Origin: Dinoroseobacter sp049801095
GTDB taxonomy: Bacteria > Pseudomonadota > Alphaproteobacteria > Rhodobacterales > Rhodobacteraceae
Direction: 5' to 3'
DNA length: 64,000 nt
Assembly (NCBI RefSeq): GCF_049801095.1
Contig: NZ_JBNAGH010000001.1
Location: forward strand, 1 to 64,000
Part shown: positions 18,652-25,712 of the stretch, one piece after another
Numbering within the stretch: position 1 is the stretch's first letter
Layout of the letters: the number at the start of each line of letters is the position of its first letter
Program-made: the position numbers and the translations under genes
The notes under the pieces: model-generated
What the model saw: the letters and a program-made list of their open reading frames with translations, nothing else
What the model was told of the DNA's origin: nothing
The model's database searches: none

Positions 18652-18694
18652 CAGCCTGAGCTATTGCGCCACTGTTAGCGCGAGCAGAATTGCA

Positions 18695-18728
18695 GCTTGA
18701 TCCGGGCTCAGATAGATCCGGATCAAGC
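18695..18728. promoter_or_regulatory. Perfect 11-bp inverted repeat upstream of fba
   Basis: GCTTGATCCGG (18695-18705) is perfectly reverse-complementary to CCGGATCAAGC (18718-18728), with 12 bases between. It lies 43 bases after the pgk stop and 27 bases before the fba start. No T run follows, so it is either a regulator-binding dyad or an mRNA hairpin rather than a standard terminator. Confidence 0.7.
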
Positions 18729-18754
18729 ATCCTGATTTCCGCGGAGTTCCCCCC

Positions 18755-19639
18755 ATGTCTCAAGTTGACCAGATTCGTTCCGGCCAAGGCTTTATCGCTG
18801 CCCTCGACCAGTCGGGTGGCTCCACCCCCAAGGCCCTGCGGCTCTATGGTGTCGAAGAGGATGCCTATGGTTCCGAGGCCGAGATGTTCGACCTGATCCA
18901 CGGGATGCGCGCGCGGATCGTCGCGGCCCCGGCCTTTACCGGCGAGAAGGTGATCGGCGCGATCCTCTTCGAGATGACCATGGATCGCGAGTTTGGCGGC
19001 AAGCCGGCGCCGAGCTTTCTGTGGGAAGACAAGGGCGTCGTGCCCTTCCTGAAGATCGACAAGGGGCTTGAGGCTGAGGCCAATGGCGTCCAGCTGATGA
19101 AGCCGATGCCGGGTCTCGACGACCTGCTGGCACGGGCCGCCAAGATGGGCATCTTCGGCACCAAGGAACGCTCGGTGATCTCTGCCGCCGATGCCGAGGG
19201 CATCAAAGCGATCGTCGCCCAGCAATTCGAGGTCGGCGCGCAGGTGCTGTCCCACGGGTTGATCCCGATCCTGGAGCCGGAAGTCACGATCACCATCGCG
19301 GACAAGGCCGAGGCCGAGGACATGTTGCTGGCCGAAATCACCGCCCATCTCGACAGCGTCCCCGAGGGTCAGCAGATCATGCTCAAGCTGAGCTTGCCGA
19401 CCAAGGCGAACCAGTATCTGTCACTGGTCGAGCACCCGAAGGTGATGAAGGTCGTCGCCCTCTCCGGTGGCTATAGCCGGGAAGAAGCGAATGGTCTTCT
19501 GTCGCAGAACACCGGCGTGATCGCGTCGTTCTCTCGTGCGCTGACCGAGGGGCTTTCGGCGCAGCAGAGCGATGATGCATTCAACGTCACCATCGCCGAG
19601 ACCATTGACGGGATCCACGCGGCCTCCATCGCGGGCTGA
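18755..19639 (+). CDS. fba: Fructose-bisphosphate aldolase, class I
   Basis: A 294-residue protein of the class I (Schiff-base, metal-free) aldolase family used by many alphaproteobacteria. Marks are GFIAALDQSGGSTPKAL (about 12-28), ILFEMTMDREFGGKP, FLKIDKGLEAEANGVQLMKP and VVALSGGYSREEANGLL. It cleaves fructose-1,6-bisphosphate to the two triose phosphates and also works in gluconeogenesis and carbon fixation. The start follows CGGAGTTCCCCCC. It sits 103 bases after pgk, with a large dyad between, suggesting separate or modulated expression. Confidence 0.94.
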   Translation: MSQVDQIRSGQGFIAALDQSGGSTPKALRLYGVEEDAYGSEAEMFDLIHGMRARIVAAPAFTGEKVIGAILFEMTMDREFGGKPAPSFLWEDKGVVPFLKIDKGLEAEANGVQLMKPMPGLDDLLARAAKMGIFGTKERSVISAADAEGIKAIVAQQFEVGAQVLSHGLIPILEPEVTITIADKAEAEDMLLAEITAHLDSVPEGQQIMLKLSLPTKANQYLSLVEHPKVMKVVALSGGYSREEANGLLSQNTGVIASFSRALTEGLSAQQSDDAFNVTIAETIDGIHAASIAG

Positions 19640-19646
19640 TCTCACA

Positions 19647-19670
19647 AGAACTTGACCTAGAACTTGACCT
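19647..19670 (+). repeat. 12-bp perfect tandem repeat upstream of ftsB
   Basis: AGAACTTGACCT occurs twice head to tail (19647-19658 and 19659-19670). Each unit contains TTGACC, a 5-of-6 match to the sigma70 -35 box. The second TTGACC (19664-19669) has a weak -10 candidate GTTAGG 18 bases on. The repeat lies in the 123-bp gap between fba and ftsB and may be a duplicated promoter element. Confidence 0.7.
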
Positions 19671-19762
19671 GGGCGCGGCTTTTTGCCGTTAGGGGATTCA
19701 CACAGAGTCGCGCCTGTGCCATTGTGCTGCCACCGCGCGTCAGACGCGGAGATGAGGCAGCA

Positions 19763-20065
19763 ATGACCAACCGCCAGAAACGATCCGCCATCCATGGCGC
19801 CCTCGTGACATTGGGGGCTTTTCTGGTGGGCACCTATTTCGTCTTTCACGCGGTGCAGGGCGATTACGGGCTGTTCAACCGGGTGCAGATCGAAGCCGAG
19901 GAAACCCGGCTGCGCACCGAGTTGGCCACGCTGCAGCTTGAGCTCGATGATCTGAAGAACCGCACCCAGCGTCTGTCTGACGGCTATCTCGATCTGGATC
20001 TGCTGGACGAGCAGGCTCGCAAGATCCTCGGCTATGCGCGCCCCAATGAGGTCATTATCCGCTGA
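19763..20065 (+). CDS. ftsB: Septum formation initiator FtsB/DivIC-like protein
   Basis: A 100-residue bitopic membrane protein: a short basic cytosolic start (MTNRQKRSAIHG), one membrane helix (about 13-30) and a periplasmic coiled coil with Leu heptads (about 40-75), ending in the family-typical LDEQARKILGYARPNEVIIR. It belongs to the division subcomplex with FtsL and FtsQ. Its place upstream of pdhA is common in alphaproteobacteria. The ATG at 19763 is chosen because GATGAGGCAG precedes it and the membrane segment is then at the usual distance. Confidence 0.9.
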   Translation: MTNRQKRSAIHGALVTLGAFLVGTYFVFHAVQGDYGLFNRVQIEAEETRLRTELATLQLELDDLKNRTQRLSDGYLDLDLLDEQARKILGYARPNEVIIR

Positions 20066-20112
20066 CCCTTTGGTCCTATGCGGGCTCGATTGACCGCGCG
20101 CGGAGAGTATCT

Positions 20113-20130
20113 TAGTTTAACTCTAAACTA
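20113..20130. promoter_or_regulatory. AT-rich palindrome upstream of the pdh operon
   Basis: TAGTTTA (20113-20119) and TAAACTA (20124-20130) form a perfect 7-bp dyad with a 4-base centre, an AT-rich island in GC-rich DNA, 29 bases before the pdhA start. It is suited to binding a dimeric repressor of the operon. I cannot name the regulator. Confidence 0.6.
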
Positions 20131-20158
20131 TCCGAGGCCGCATCTGGGAGGAGCGACC

Positions 20159-21154
20159 ATGGCTGCACGCCGTGCTGCGAAGAAATCCAACGTCTCTAAG
20201 GAAGAGCTTCTGGAATACTACCGCCAGATGCTGCTGATCCGCCGCTTCGAAGAGAAGGCAGGTCAGCTCTATGGCATGGGCCTGATCGGCGGGTTTTGCC
20301 ATCTCTATATCGGTCAGGAAGCGGTGGTCGTCGGGCTCGAAGCCGCGGCCAGCGAGGGCGACAAGCTGGTCACCAGCTACCGCGACCATGGCCATATGCT
20401 GGCCTGCGGGATGGATCCCAACGGCGTGATGGCCGAACTCACCGGGCGCGAGGGCGGCTATTCTAAGGGCAAGGGCGGCTCCATGCACATGTTCTCGAAA
20501 GAGAAGCATTTCTATGGCGGCCATGGCATCGTGGGTGCGCAGGTGCCCATTGGCGCGGGCCTTGCCTTCTCCGACAAGTACAAGGGCAATGACCGGGTGA
20601 CCTTCGCCTATTTCGGCGACGGCGCGGCCAATCAGGGTCAGGTCTATGAGACCTACAACATGGCCGAGCTCTGGATGCTGCCCGTGGTGTTTGTCATTGA
20701 AAACAATCAATACGCCATGGGGACCTCCGTGGCGCGCTCGACCAAATCCCCGTCCCTGTGGGAGCGAGGCGCAGCCTATGGCATCCCCGGCGAGGAAGTC
20801 GACGGCATGGATGTGCTGGCCGTGAAAGCCGCAGGAGAGAAGGCGGTCGCCCACTGCCGCGCGGGCAAGGGCCCCTATATCCTAGAGGTCAAAACCTATC
20901 GCTATCGCGGCCACTCCATGTCCGATCCCGCCAAGTACCGGACCCGCGAAGAGGTTCAGAAGATGCGCGAGCAACGGGACGCAATCGAGCATGTGCGCGA
21001 GATGCTGCTGAGCGGCGGTCACGCGGCGGAGGATGACCTCAAGGCCATCGACAAAGACATAAAGGCCATCGTGAACGCCTCAGCCGAGTTCTCCAAGACC
21101 AGTCCCGAGCCGGATGTCTCCGAGCTCTGGACCGACATCTATGCAGAGCTGTGA
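20159..21154 (+). CDS. pdhA: Pyruvate dehydrogenase E1 component, alpha subunit
   Basis: A 331-residue E1-alpha, which with E1-beta decarboxylates pyruvate on thiamine diphosphate. The ThDP motif GDGAANQGQVYETYNMAELW followed by VIENNQYAMGTS is clear, as are TSYRDHGHMLA and the phosphorylation-loop-like region TYRYRGHSMSDPAKYR. The start at 20159 follows GGGAGGAGCGACC; upstream in-frame residues cover the operator-like palindrome. It is the first gene of pdhA-pdhB-pdhC, with 14 bases to pdhB. Confidence 0.97.
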   Translation: MAARRAAKKSNVSKEELLEYYRQMLLIRRFEEKAGQLYGMGLIGGFCHLYIGQEAVVVGLEAAASEGDKLVTSYRDHGHMLACGMDPNGVMAELTGREGGYSKGKGGSMHMFSKEKHFYGGHGIVGAQVPIGAGLAFSDKYKGNDRVTFAYFGDGAANQGQVYETYNMAELWMLPVVFVIENNQYAMGTSVARSTKSPSLWERGAAYGIPGEEVDGMDVLAVKAAGEKAVAHCRAGKGPYILEVKTYRYRGHSMSDPAKYRTREEVQKMREQRDAIEHVREMLLSGGHAAEDDLKAIDKDIKAIVNASAEFSKTSPEPDVSELWTDIYAEL

Positions 21155-21168
21155 GAGAGGAGGAACGC

Positions 21169-22524
21169 ATGTCCACTGAAATTCTGATGCCCGCCCTCTC
21201 GCCCACCATGGAAGAAGGCACGCTCGCGAAATGGCTCGTGAAAGAAGGCGACGCCGTCTCCTCGGGCGATATTCTCGCCGAGATCGAGACTGACAAGGCC
21301 ACCATGGAATTCGAAGCTGTCGATGACGGCGTCGTTGGCAAGCTGCTCGTCGCCGCAGGCACCGATAATGTGGCCGTCAACACGCCGATTGCGGTGCTGA
21401 TTGAGGATGGCGAGACGCTGACCGAATTGCCTTCTGCTCCGGCAGCAGTTGCGGATGCACCGGCCGAGACCCCAGCCGCGGCGCCCGTCACACCGGCCAA
21501 GATCGTCATCCCGGACGAGCCTGACCTGCCGCCCGGCACGCAAATGAAATCCATGACCGTGCGCGAGGCCCTCCGCGATGCCATGGCCGAAGAGATGCGC
21601 GGCAATGAGAACGTGTTTCTGATGGGGGAAGAGGTCGCCGAGTACCAGGGCGCCTACAAGATCAGCCAGGGTCTGCTGGAAGAGTTCGGCTCGCGTCGCG
21701 TGATCGACACGCCGATCACGGAGCATGGATTTGCCGGGCTCGCCGTGGGCGCCGCTTTTGGCGGGCTGAACCCGATCGTCGAGTTCATGACGTTCAACTT
21801 CGCCATGCAAGCCATTGATCAAATTATCAATTCAGCAGCCAAGACGCTCTATATGTCCGGTGGCCAGATGGGATGCCCTATCGTCTTCCGCGGACCGAAC
21901 GGGGCCGCAGCCCGCGTCGCCGCGCAGCACAGCCAGGACTACGCCGCGTGGTACGCCCACATTCCAGGCCTCAAGGTGGCAATGCCCTACTCCGCCTCCG
22001 ACGCGAAGGGGCTGCTGAAATCCGCAATCCGCGACCCGAACCCGGTGATCTTCCTGGAAAACGAGATCCTCTATGGCCGCTCTTTCGAAGTGCCTATGCT
22101 AGACGACTACACCGTGCCGTTTGGCAAAGCGCGGGTCTGGCGCGAAGGTTCTGATGTGACGCTGGTGAGCTTCGGGATCGGCATGACCTACGCGCTCGAA
22201 GCCGCCGATCGCCTCGCCAAGGACGGGATTAGCGCCGAAGTCATCGATCTGCGGACCCTCCGCCCACTGGATACGGAGACTGTGATCGCCTCCGTGCAGA
22301 AGACCAACCGCTGCGTGACGATTGAAGAGGGCTTCCCGGTCGCCTCCATCGGCAACCACATCTCCGCCGTTCTGATGCAGGAAGCCTTCGACTATCTCGA
22401 CGCGCCCGTCATCAACCTGACCGGCAAGGATGTGCCCATGCCCTATGCGGCCAATCTTGAGAAGCTCGCGCTGGTGACCACTGACGAAGTGATCGCTGCG
22501 GTTCACGCCGTGACCTATCGCTGA
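21169..22524 (+). CDS. pdhB: Pyruvate dehydrogenase E1 component, beta subunit, with N-terminal lipoyl domain
   Basis: A 451-residue E1-beta. Residues 1-82 are a biotinyl-lipoyl domain with the lipoylation site ETDKATMEF (Lys43), then an Ala/Pro linker (about 90-125), then the transketolase-like E1-beta core (VREALRDAMAEEM, EEVAEYQGAYKISQGL, ITEHGFAGLAVGAA, RGPNGAAARVAAQHSQ). An extra lipoyl domain on E1-beta is known from alphaproteobacterial PDH complexes. AGAGAGGAGG precedes the ATG. The lipoyl domain is nearly the same as the one in pdhC. Confidence 0.97.
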   Translation: MSTEILMPALSPTMEEGTLAKWLVKEGDAVSSGDILAEIETDKATMEFEAVDDGVVGKLLVAAGTDNVAVNTPIAVLIEDGETLTELPSAPAAVADAPAETPAAAPVTPAKIVIPDEPDLPPGTQMKSMTVREALRDAMAEEMRGNENVFLMGEEVAEYQGAYKISQGLLEEFGSRRVIDTPITEHGFAGLAVGAAFGGLNPIVEFMTFNFAMQAIDQIINSAAKTLYMSGGQMGCPIVFRGPNGAAARVAAQHSQDYAAWYAHIPGLKVAMPYSASDAKGLLKSAIRDPNPVIFLENEILYGRSFEVPMLDDYTVPFGKARVWREGSDVTLVSFGIGMTYALEAADRLAKDGISAEVIDLRTLRPLDTETVIASVQKTNRCVTIEEGFPVASIGNHISAVLMQEAFDYLDAPVINLTGKDVPMPYAANLEKLALVTTDEVIAAVHAVTYR

Positions 22525-22537
22525 CGGGAGAGAGACG

Positions 22538-23818
22538 ATGGCAACTGAGATTTTGATGCCTGCCCTGTCACCTACGATGGAGGACGGCACCCTCGCCAAG
22601 TGGCTTGTGAAAGAAGGGGATCAGGTGTCTGCCGGGGATCTTCTGGCAGAGATCGAGACCGACAAGGCGACCATGGAGTTCGAAGCCGTCGATGAGGGCG
22701 TGATCGGCAAGTTGCTCGTTGCGGCAGGCACGGACGAAGTCGCCGTCAACACACCTATCGCAATCCTGCTCGAAGAGGGTGAAGAGCTAACCGACAGCCC
22801 TGCCCCCGCGCCGCAAGCTCCAGTGGCCGCGCCTGCAACGGCGGCTGCCGCACCCGTGGCTGCCAAAGCACCGCCCCCCAAATCTGGAGACCGCGTCTTC
22901 GCCAGCCCCCTTGCCAAGCGTCTCGCCGCTCAAGCCGGGCTCGATCTCGCGCAGGTCGCAGGGACAGGTCCCCATGGGCGGATCGTAAAGGCCGACGTGA
23001 TCGCCGCCGAAGCCGCAGGCCCGGCCCCCAGCACTGCCCCCGCAACGACAGCTCAAAACGCGGCACCGGCAGCGGCTCCTGCCGCGGTAGCCCCGAAATC
23101 CGATGTGGCCGCAGCCTATGCCGATCGCCCCTTCAGCGAAGTGGCGCTGGATGGCATGCGCAAGACCATTGCAGCCCGCCTGACCGAAGCCAAACAGAGC
23201 ATCCCGCATTTCTACCTGCGCCGCTCCGTCCGCCTTGATGCGTTGCTGAAGCTGCGCAGCGACCTGAACGCGCAACTCGCCACAACCGGCCGCAAGCTCA
23301 GCGTCAATGATTTTGTGATCAAGGCTTGCGCCAACGCGCTGCAAACCGTGCCGGCCGCCAATGCGATCTGGGCAGAAGACCGGATCCTGCAATTCGAACG
23401 CTCCGATGTCGCCGTGGCAGTGGCCATCGAAGGTGGTCTCTTCACCCCTGTGATCCAGAACGCAGATCAGAAATCGATCTCCGCCCTCTCGGAACAGATG
23501 AAAGACCTCGCCTCCCGTGCCCGCGACCGCAAACTTGCACCCGCGGAATATTCCGGTGGCTCCTTCGCGATCTCGAACCTTGGCATGTTCGGGATTGAGA
23601 ATTTCGACGCGGTCATCAATCCGCCCCATAGCGCGATCCTCGCCGTCGGTGCGGGCACCAAGCGCCCTCATATCTCAGAGGACGGCGCCTTGGGCACAGC
23701 CACGGTGATGGATCTAACGCTCTCAGTGGATCACCGTGTCATTGACGGCTCTGTCGGTGCAGAGCTTCTGGGCTCCATCGTGCAAGGCCTCGAGGCCCCG
23801 TTGCTCATGCTCGCCTAA
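22538..23818 (+). CDS. pdhC: Pyruvate dehydrogenase E2, dihydrolipoamide acetyltransferase
   Basis: A 426-residue E2. It has an N-terminal lipoyl domain (1-82, ETDKATMEF, Lys43), an Ala/Pro-rich linker, a peripheral subunit-binding domain (ASPLAKRLAAQAGLDLAQVAGTGPHGRI, split here by family convention near residues 125-150), a second linker and the catalytic domain ending with LSVDHRVIDG, whose His and Asp catalyse acetyl transfer to CoA. It forms the core of the complex. It starts 13 bases after pdhB with GGGAGAGA upstream and ends head to head with cysE, with one base between the stop codons. No E3 gene follows within the window. Confidence 0.96.
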   Translation: MATEILMPALSPTMEDGTLAKWLVKEGDQVSAGDLLAEIETDKATMEFEAVDEGVIGKLLVAAGTDEVAVNTPIAILLEEGEELTDSPAPAPQAPVAAPATAAAAPVAAKAPPPKSGDRVFASPLAKRLAAQAGLDLAQVAGTGPHGRIVKADVIAAEAAGPAPSTAPATTAQNAAPAAAPAAVAPKSDVAAAYADRPFSEVALDGMRKTIAARLTEAKQSIPHFYLRRSVRLDALLKLRSDLNAQLATTGRKLSVNDFVIKACANALQTVPAANAIWAEDRILQFERSDVAVAVAIEGGLFTPVIQNADQKSISALSEQMKDLASRARDRKLAPAEYSGGSFAISNLGMFGIENFDAVINPPHSAILAVGAGTKRPHISEDGALGTATVMDLTLSVDHRVIDGSVGAELLGSIVQGLEAPLLMLA

Positions 23819-23819
23819 G

Positions 23820-24626
23820 CTAGGACGCGCCGAGCAACTGATCCATGGTCACGGAAGGCTGGGAACACCCGGCCTCCCCGACGATCTTCGCCGGAACGCC
23901 TGCCACCGTCTTGCAAGGCGGCACATCGTGCAAAACGACAGAGCCCGCCGCGATCCGCGAGCAATAACCGATCGAGATGTTGCCCAACACATGGGCCCCG
24001 GCTCCGATCAGAACACCGTCACCAATTTTCGGATGCCGGTCATCATCTTCCTTGCCGGTGCCGCCCAGGGTCACCGAGTGCAGCATTGAGACATTGTCGC
24101 CCACAACAGCGGTTTCACCGATGACGATGGAATGGGCGTGATCAATCATGATCCCCTGCCCGATCCGCGCTGCCGGATGGATATCGACGCCGAACACTTC
24201 GCTCACGCGCATCTGGACGAAATAGGCCAGATCCCGGCGCCCCTGCCGGTATAGCCAATGGCCCACCCGATACGCCTGAACCGCTTGGAACCCTTTGTAA
24301 AAGAGCAGTGGCTGCAGGAACCGATGGCAGGCCGGGTCGCGCTCATAGACCGCAACCACATCCGCGCGCGCTGCAACGCCCAAAGCCGGATCGTCGCGAT
24401 ACGCCGCATCGGCTAACTCGCGCATCATCTGCTCGGACATCTCGCCCGAGGACAACTTCAATGCGATCCGAAAGGACAGCGCGTCCTCAAACGTCGCGTG
24501 ATGCAGGATGCTGGAATGCACCAAGCCGCCCAAAAGCGGTTCGTCCTGAACCGCCAGACGCGCTTCATCACCGATCCGATCCCAGACAGGATCAATGGAT
24601 TTCAGGGTTTTCGACGTTTCTGGCAT
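23820..24626 (-). CDS. cysE: Serine O-acetyltransferase
   Basis: A 268-residue CysE making O-acetylserine from serine and acetyl-CoA, the first step of cysteine synthesis. The N-terminal helical domain (about 15-140, with SILHHATFEDALSFRIA) is followed by the left-handed beta-helix: GVDIHPAARIGQGIMIDHAHS, TAVVGDNVSMLHSVTLGGTG and HPKIGDGVLIGAGAHVLGN. The start at 24626 has CGGAGATCG upstream; the open frame further up to 24749 runs into the next gene. It lies directly downstream of the GTA-linked genes on the same strand, 25 bases after the preceding gene, so readthrough is possible. Confidence 0.96.
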   Translation of the reverse strand: MPETSKTLKSIDPVWDRIGDEARLAVQDEPLLGGLVHSSILHHATFEDALSFRIALKLSSGEMSEQMMRELADAAYRDDPALGVAARADVVAVYERDPACHRFLQPLLFYKGFQAVQAYRVGHWLYRQGRRDLAYFVQMRVSEVFGVDIHPAARIGQGIMIDHAHSIVIGETAVVGDNVSMLHSVTLGGTGKEDDDRHPKIGDGVLIGAGAHVLGNISIGYCSRIAAGSVVLHDVPPCKTVAGVPAKIVGEAGCSQPSVTMDQLLGAS

Positions 24627-24651
24627 AACGCGATCTCCGGGACTGTCTCTC

Positions 24652-25008
24652 CTATGGTTTAGGCAGTTTGCCCTCACCATACAAGGACCCCAAAGAAAGA
24701 CAGACGCCGCCTCGCGCGGCCTGCAGCCTGCGCCAGTCGGACAAAGCATTGACTACAATAGAAAAGTTCTCGAGCACTTCGTCCGTCAACCCTCGGTGAA
24801 GCCCGTGATGCGCTGCCAAATCCGGCCCCGTCGGAACTCCACGCAAACCCGCACGCGCGGCCGCTTTCGGTCCCAGTTTCTTGCGGACCTTGTGCCGGTT
24901 ATGCCGTGCCTCGAACAACTCGAGGCACAACGCGTGTTTGGATGGGCGCGAGAGAGCAGGCAATCGACCGGCGATCACCACCAGATCCTCAAGGCTGACC
25001 GGAGGCAT
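24652..25008 (-). CDS. Small protein translationally coupled to the DUF2793 gene
   Basis: A 118-residue, basic, mostly helical protein with no signal peptide. It starts MPPVSLEDLVVIAGRLPAL and has an ARHNRHKVRKKLG segment. It resembles the small DUF7742-type proteins I remember next to Rhodobacterales GTA clusters, which share a start of the type MRPVxLxDLxxAARAL and an H-x-YRKRLG motif, but I cannot confirm this. Its ATG overlaps the stop of the upstream gene (ATGA at 25008), so the two are co-translated and it probably belongs to the GTA transcription unit. Function unknown. Confidence 0.7.
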   Translation of the reverse strand: MPPVSLEDLVVIAGRLPALSRPSKHALCLELFEARHNRHKVRKKLGPKAAARAGLRGVPTGPDLAAHHGLHRGLTDEVLENFSIVVNALSDWRRLQAARGGVCLSLGSLYGEGKLPKP

Positions 25009-25712
25009 CAGACCGGTGCAGGAATGCCCAGCTCGATCATATGCACGACGAGCCGCACGGTCCCCCCGGCGAAATCACCGCCTTCAGCGGTCAACTGCAA
25101 AGGCGTCGCGCTGTAATAGGTCAGCGGCGACCCCGTCAGCCCGTGAACATAGCCATTCAGCCCAGTCCCAAGACCTGACCCGTAGCGGTTGTCGGACGTA
25201 TTCACTCCCAACCGCCAGGAGGTCAGATCCCCCGTGATCTCGGAAATCACCCGCCCCGTGACACCAATCACCGAGGCATTGGCCGGGATCAGAGCGCTGG
25301 TCGCCACGCTGCTGCCTGCCGTGATTTCTTGATCAAAGCTCAAGGTCTTGAGCTGCGGCCCAACGGCGCCGGTGGTGCTCTGAGCAACCCAGTCTATGCC
25401 ATCAAACAGAAACACGCCCTGCGCGTCCCGGATCCAGGCCTGCCAGCCTTCCCGCGGCGTGATGTACTCCCAACCGCCATTGCTGCGCACGGCCAGCAAC
25501 CCGGTTGCGGCGTTCCAAGGCGGCTGCGCCCCGGCGGGAACCGCATAGACCGCGCCTTCTTCCGCATCGCTCGGCGGAGTGGTCTCGGTGATCGACTGCA
25601 GCACAAGCTGCGCCACCGCATCCAATCGGATCAGGCTTTCATTCACCGTCACGTGCTTTTGCGCCTGCGCCGCTTCAACGAGTGGCAGTTCAAGATTTGC
25701 GCTCTTAACCAT
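25008..25712 (-). CDS. DUF2793 protein, candidate GTA head-spike/receptor-binding protein
   Basis: A 234-residue protein. The N-terminal half is DUF2793: LELPLVEAAQAQKHVTVNES, LDAVAQLVLQSI, EGAVYAVPAGAQPPWNAA and WQAWIRDAQGVFLFDGIDW. The C-terminal half (about 125-230) is a small beta-rich module with Gly-rich turns. DUF2793 occurs in phage and GTA tail or head-spike proteins of Rhodobacterales; in R. capsulatus the GTA head-spike genes are at a separate locus. Here it follows g15 directly, with eight bases of overlap, so it is probably made with the particle and may contact recipient surface polysaccharide. The assignment is inferred from family and position. Confidence 0.75.
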   Translation of the reverse strand: MVKSANLELPLVEAAQAQKHVTVNESLIRLDAVAQLVLQSITETTPPSDAEEGAVYAVPAGAQPPWNAATGLLAVRSNGGWEYITPREGWQAWIRDAQGVFLFDGIDWVAQSTTGAVGPQLKTLSFDQEITAGSSVATSALIPANASVIGVTGRVISEITGDLTSWRLGVNTSDNRYGSGLGTGLNGYVHGLTGSPLTYYSATPLQLTAEGGDFAGGTVRLVVHMIELGIPAPV

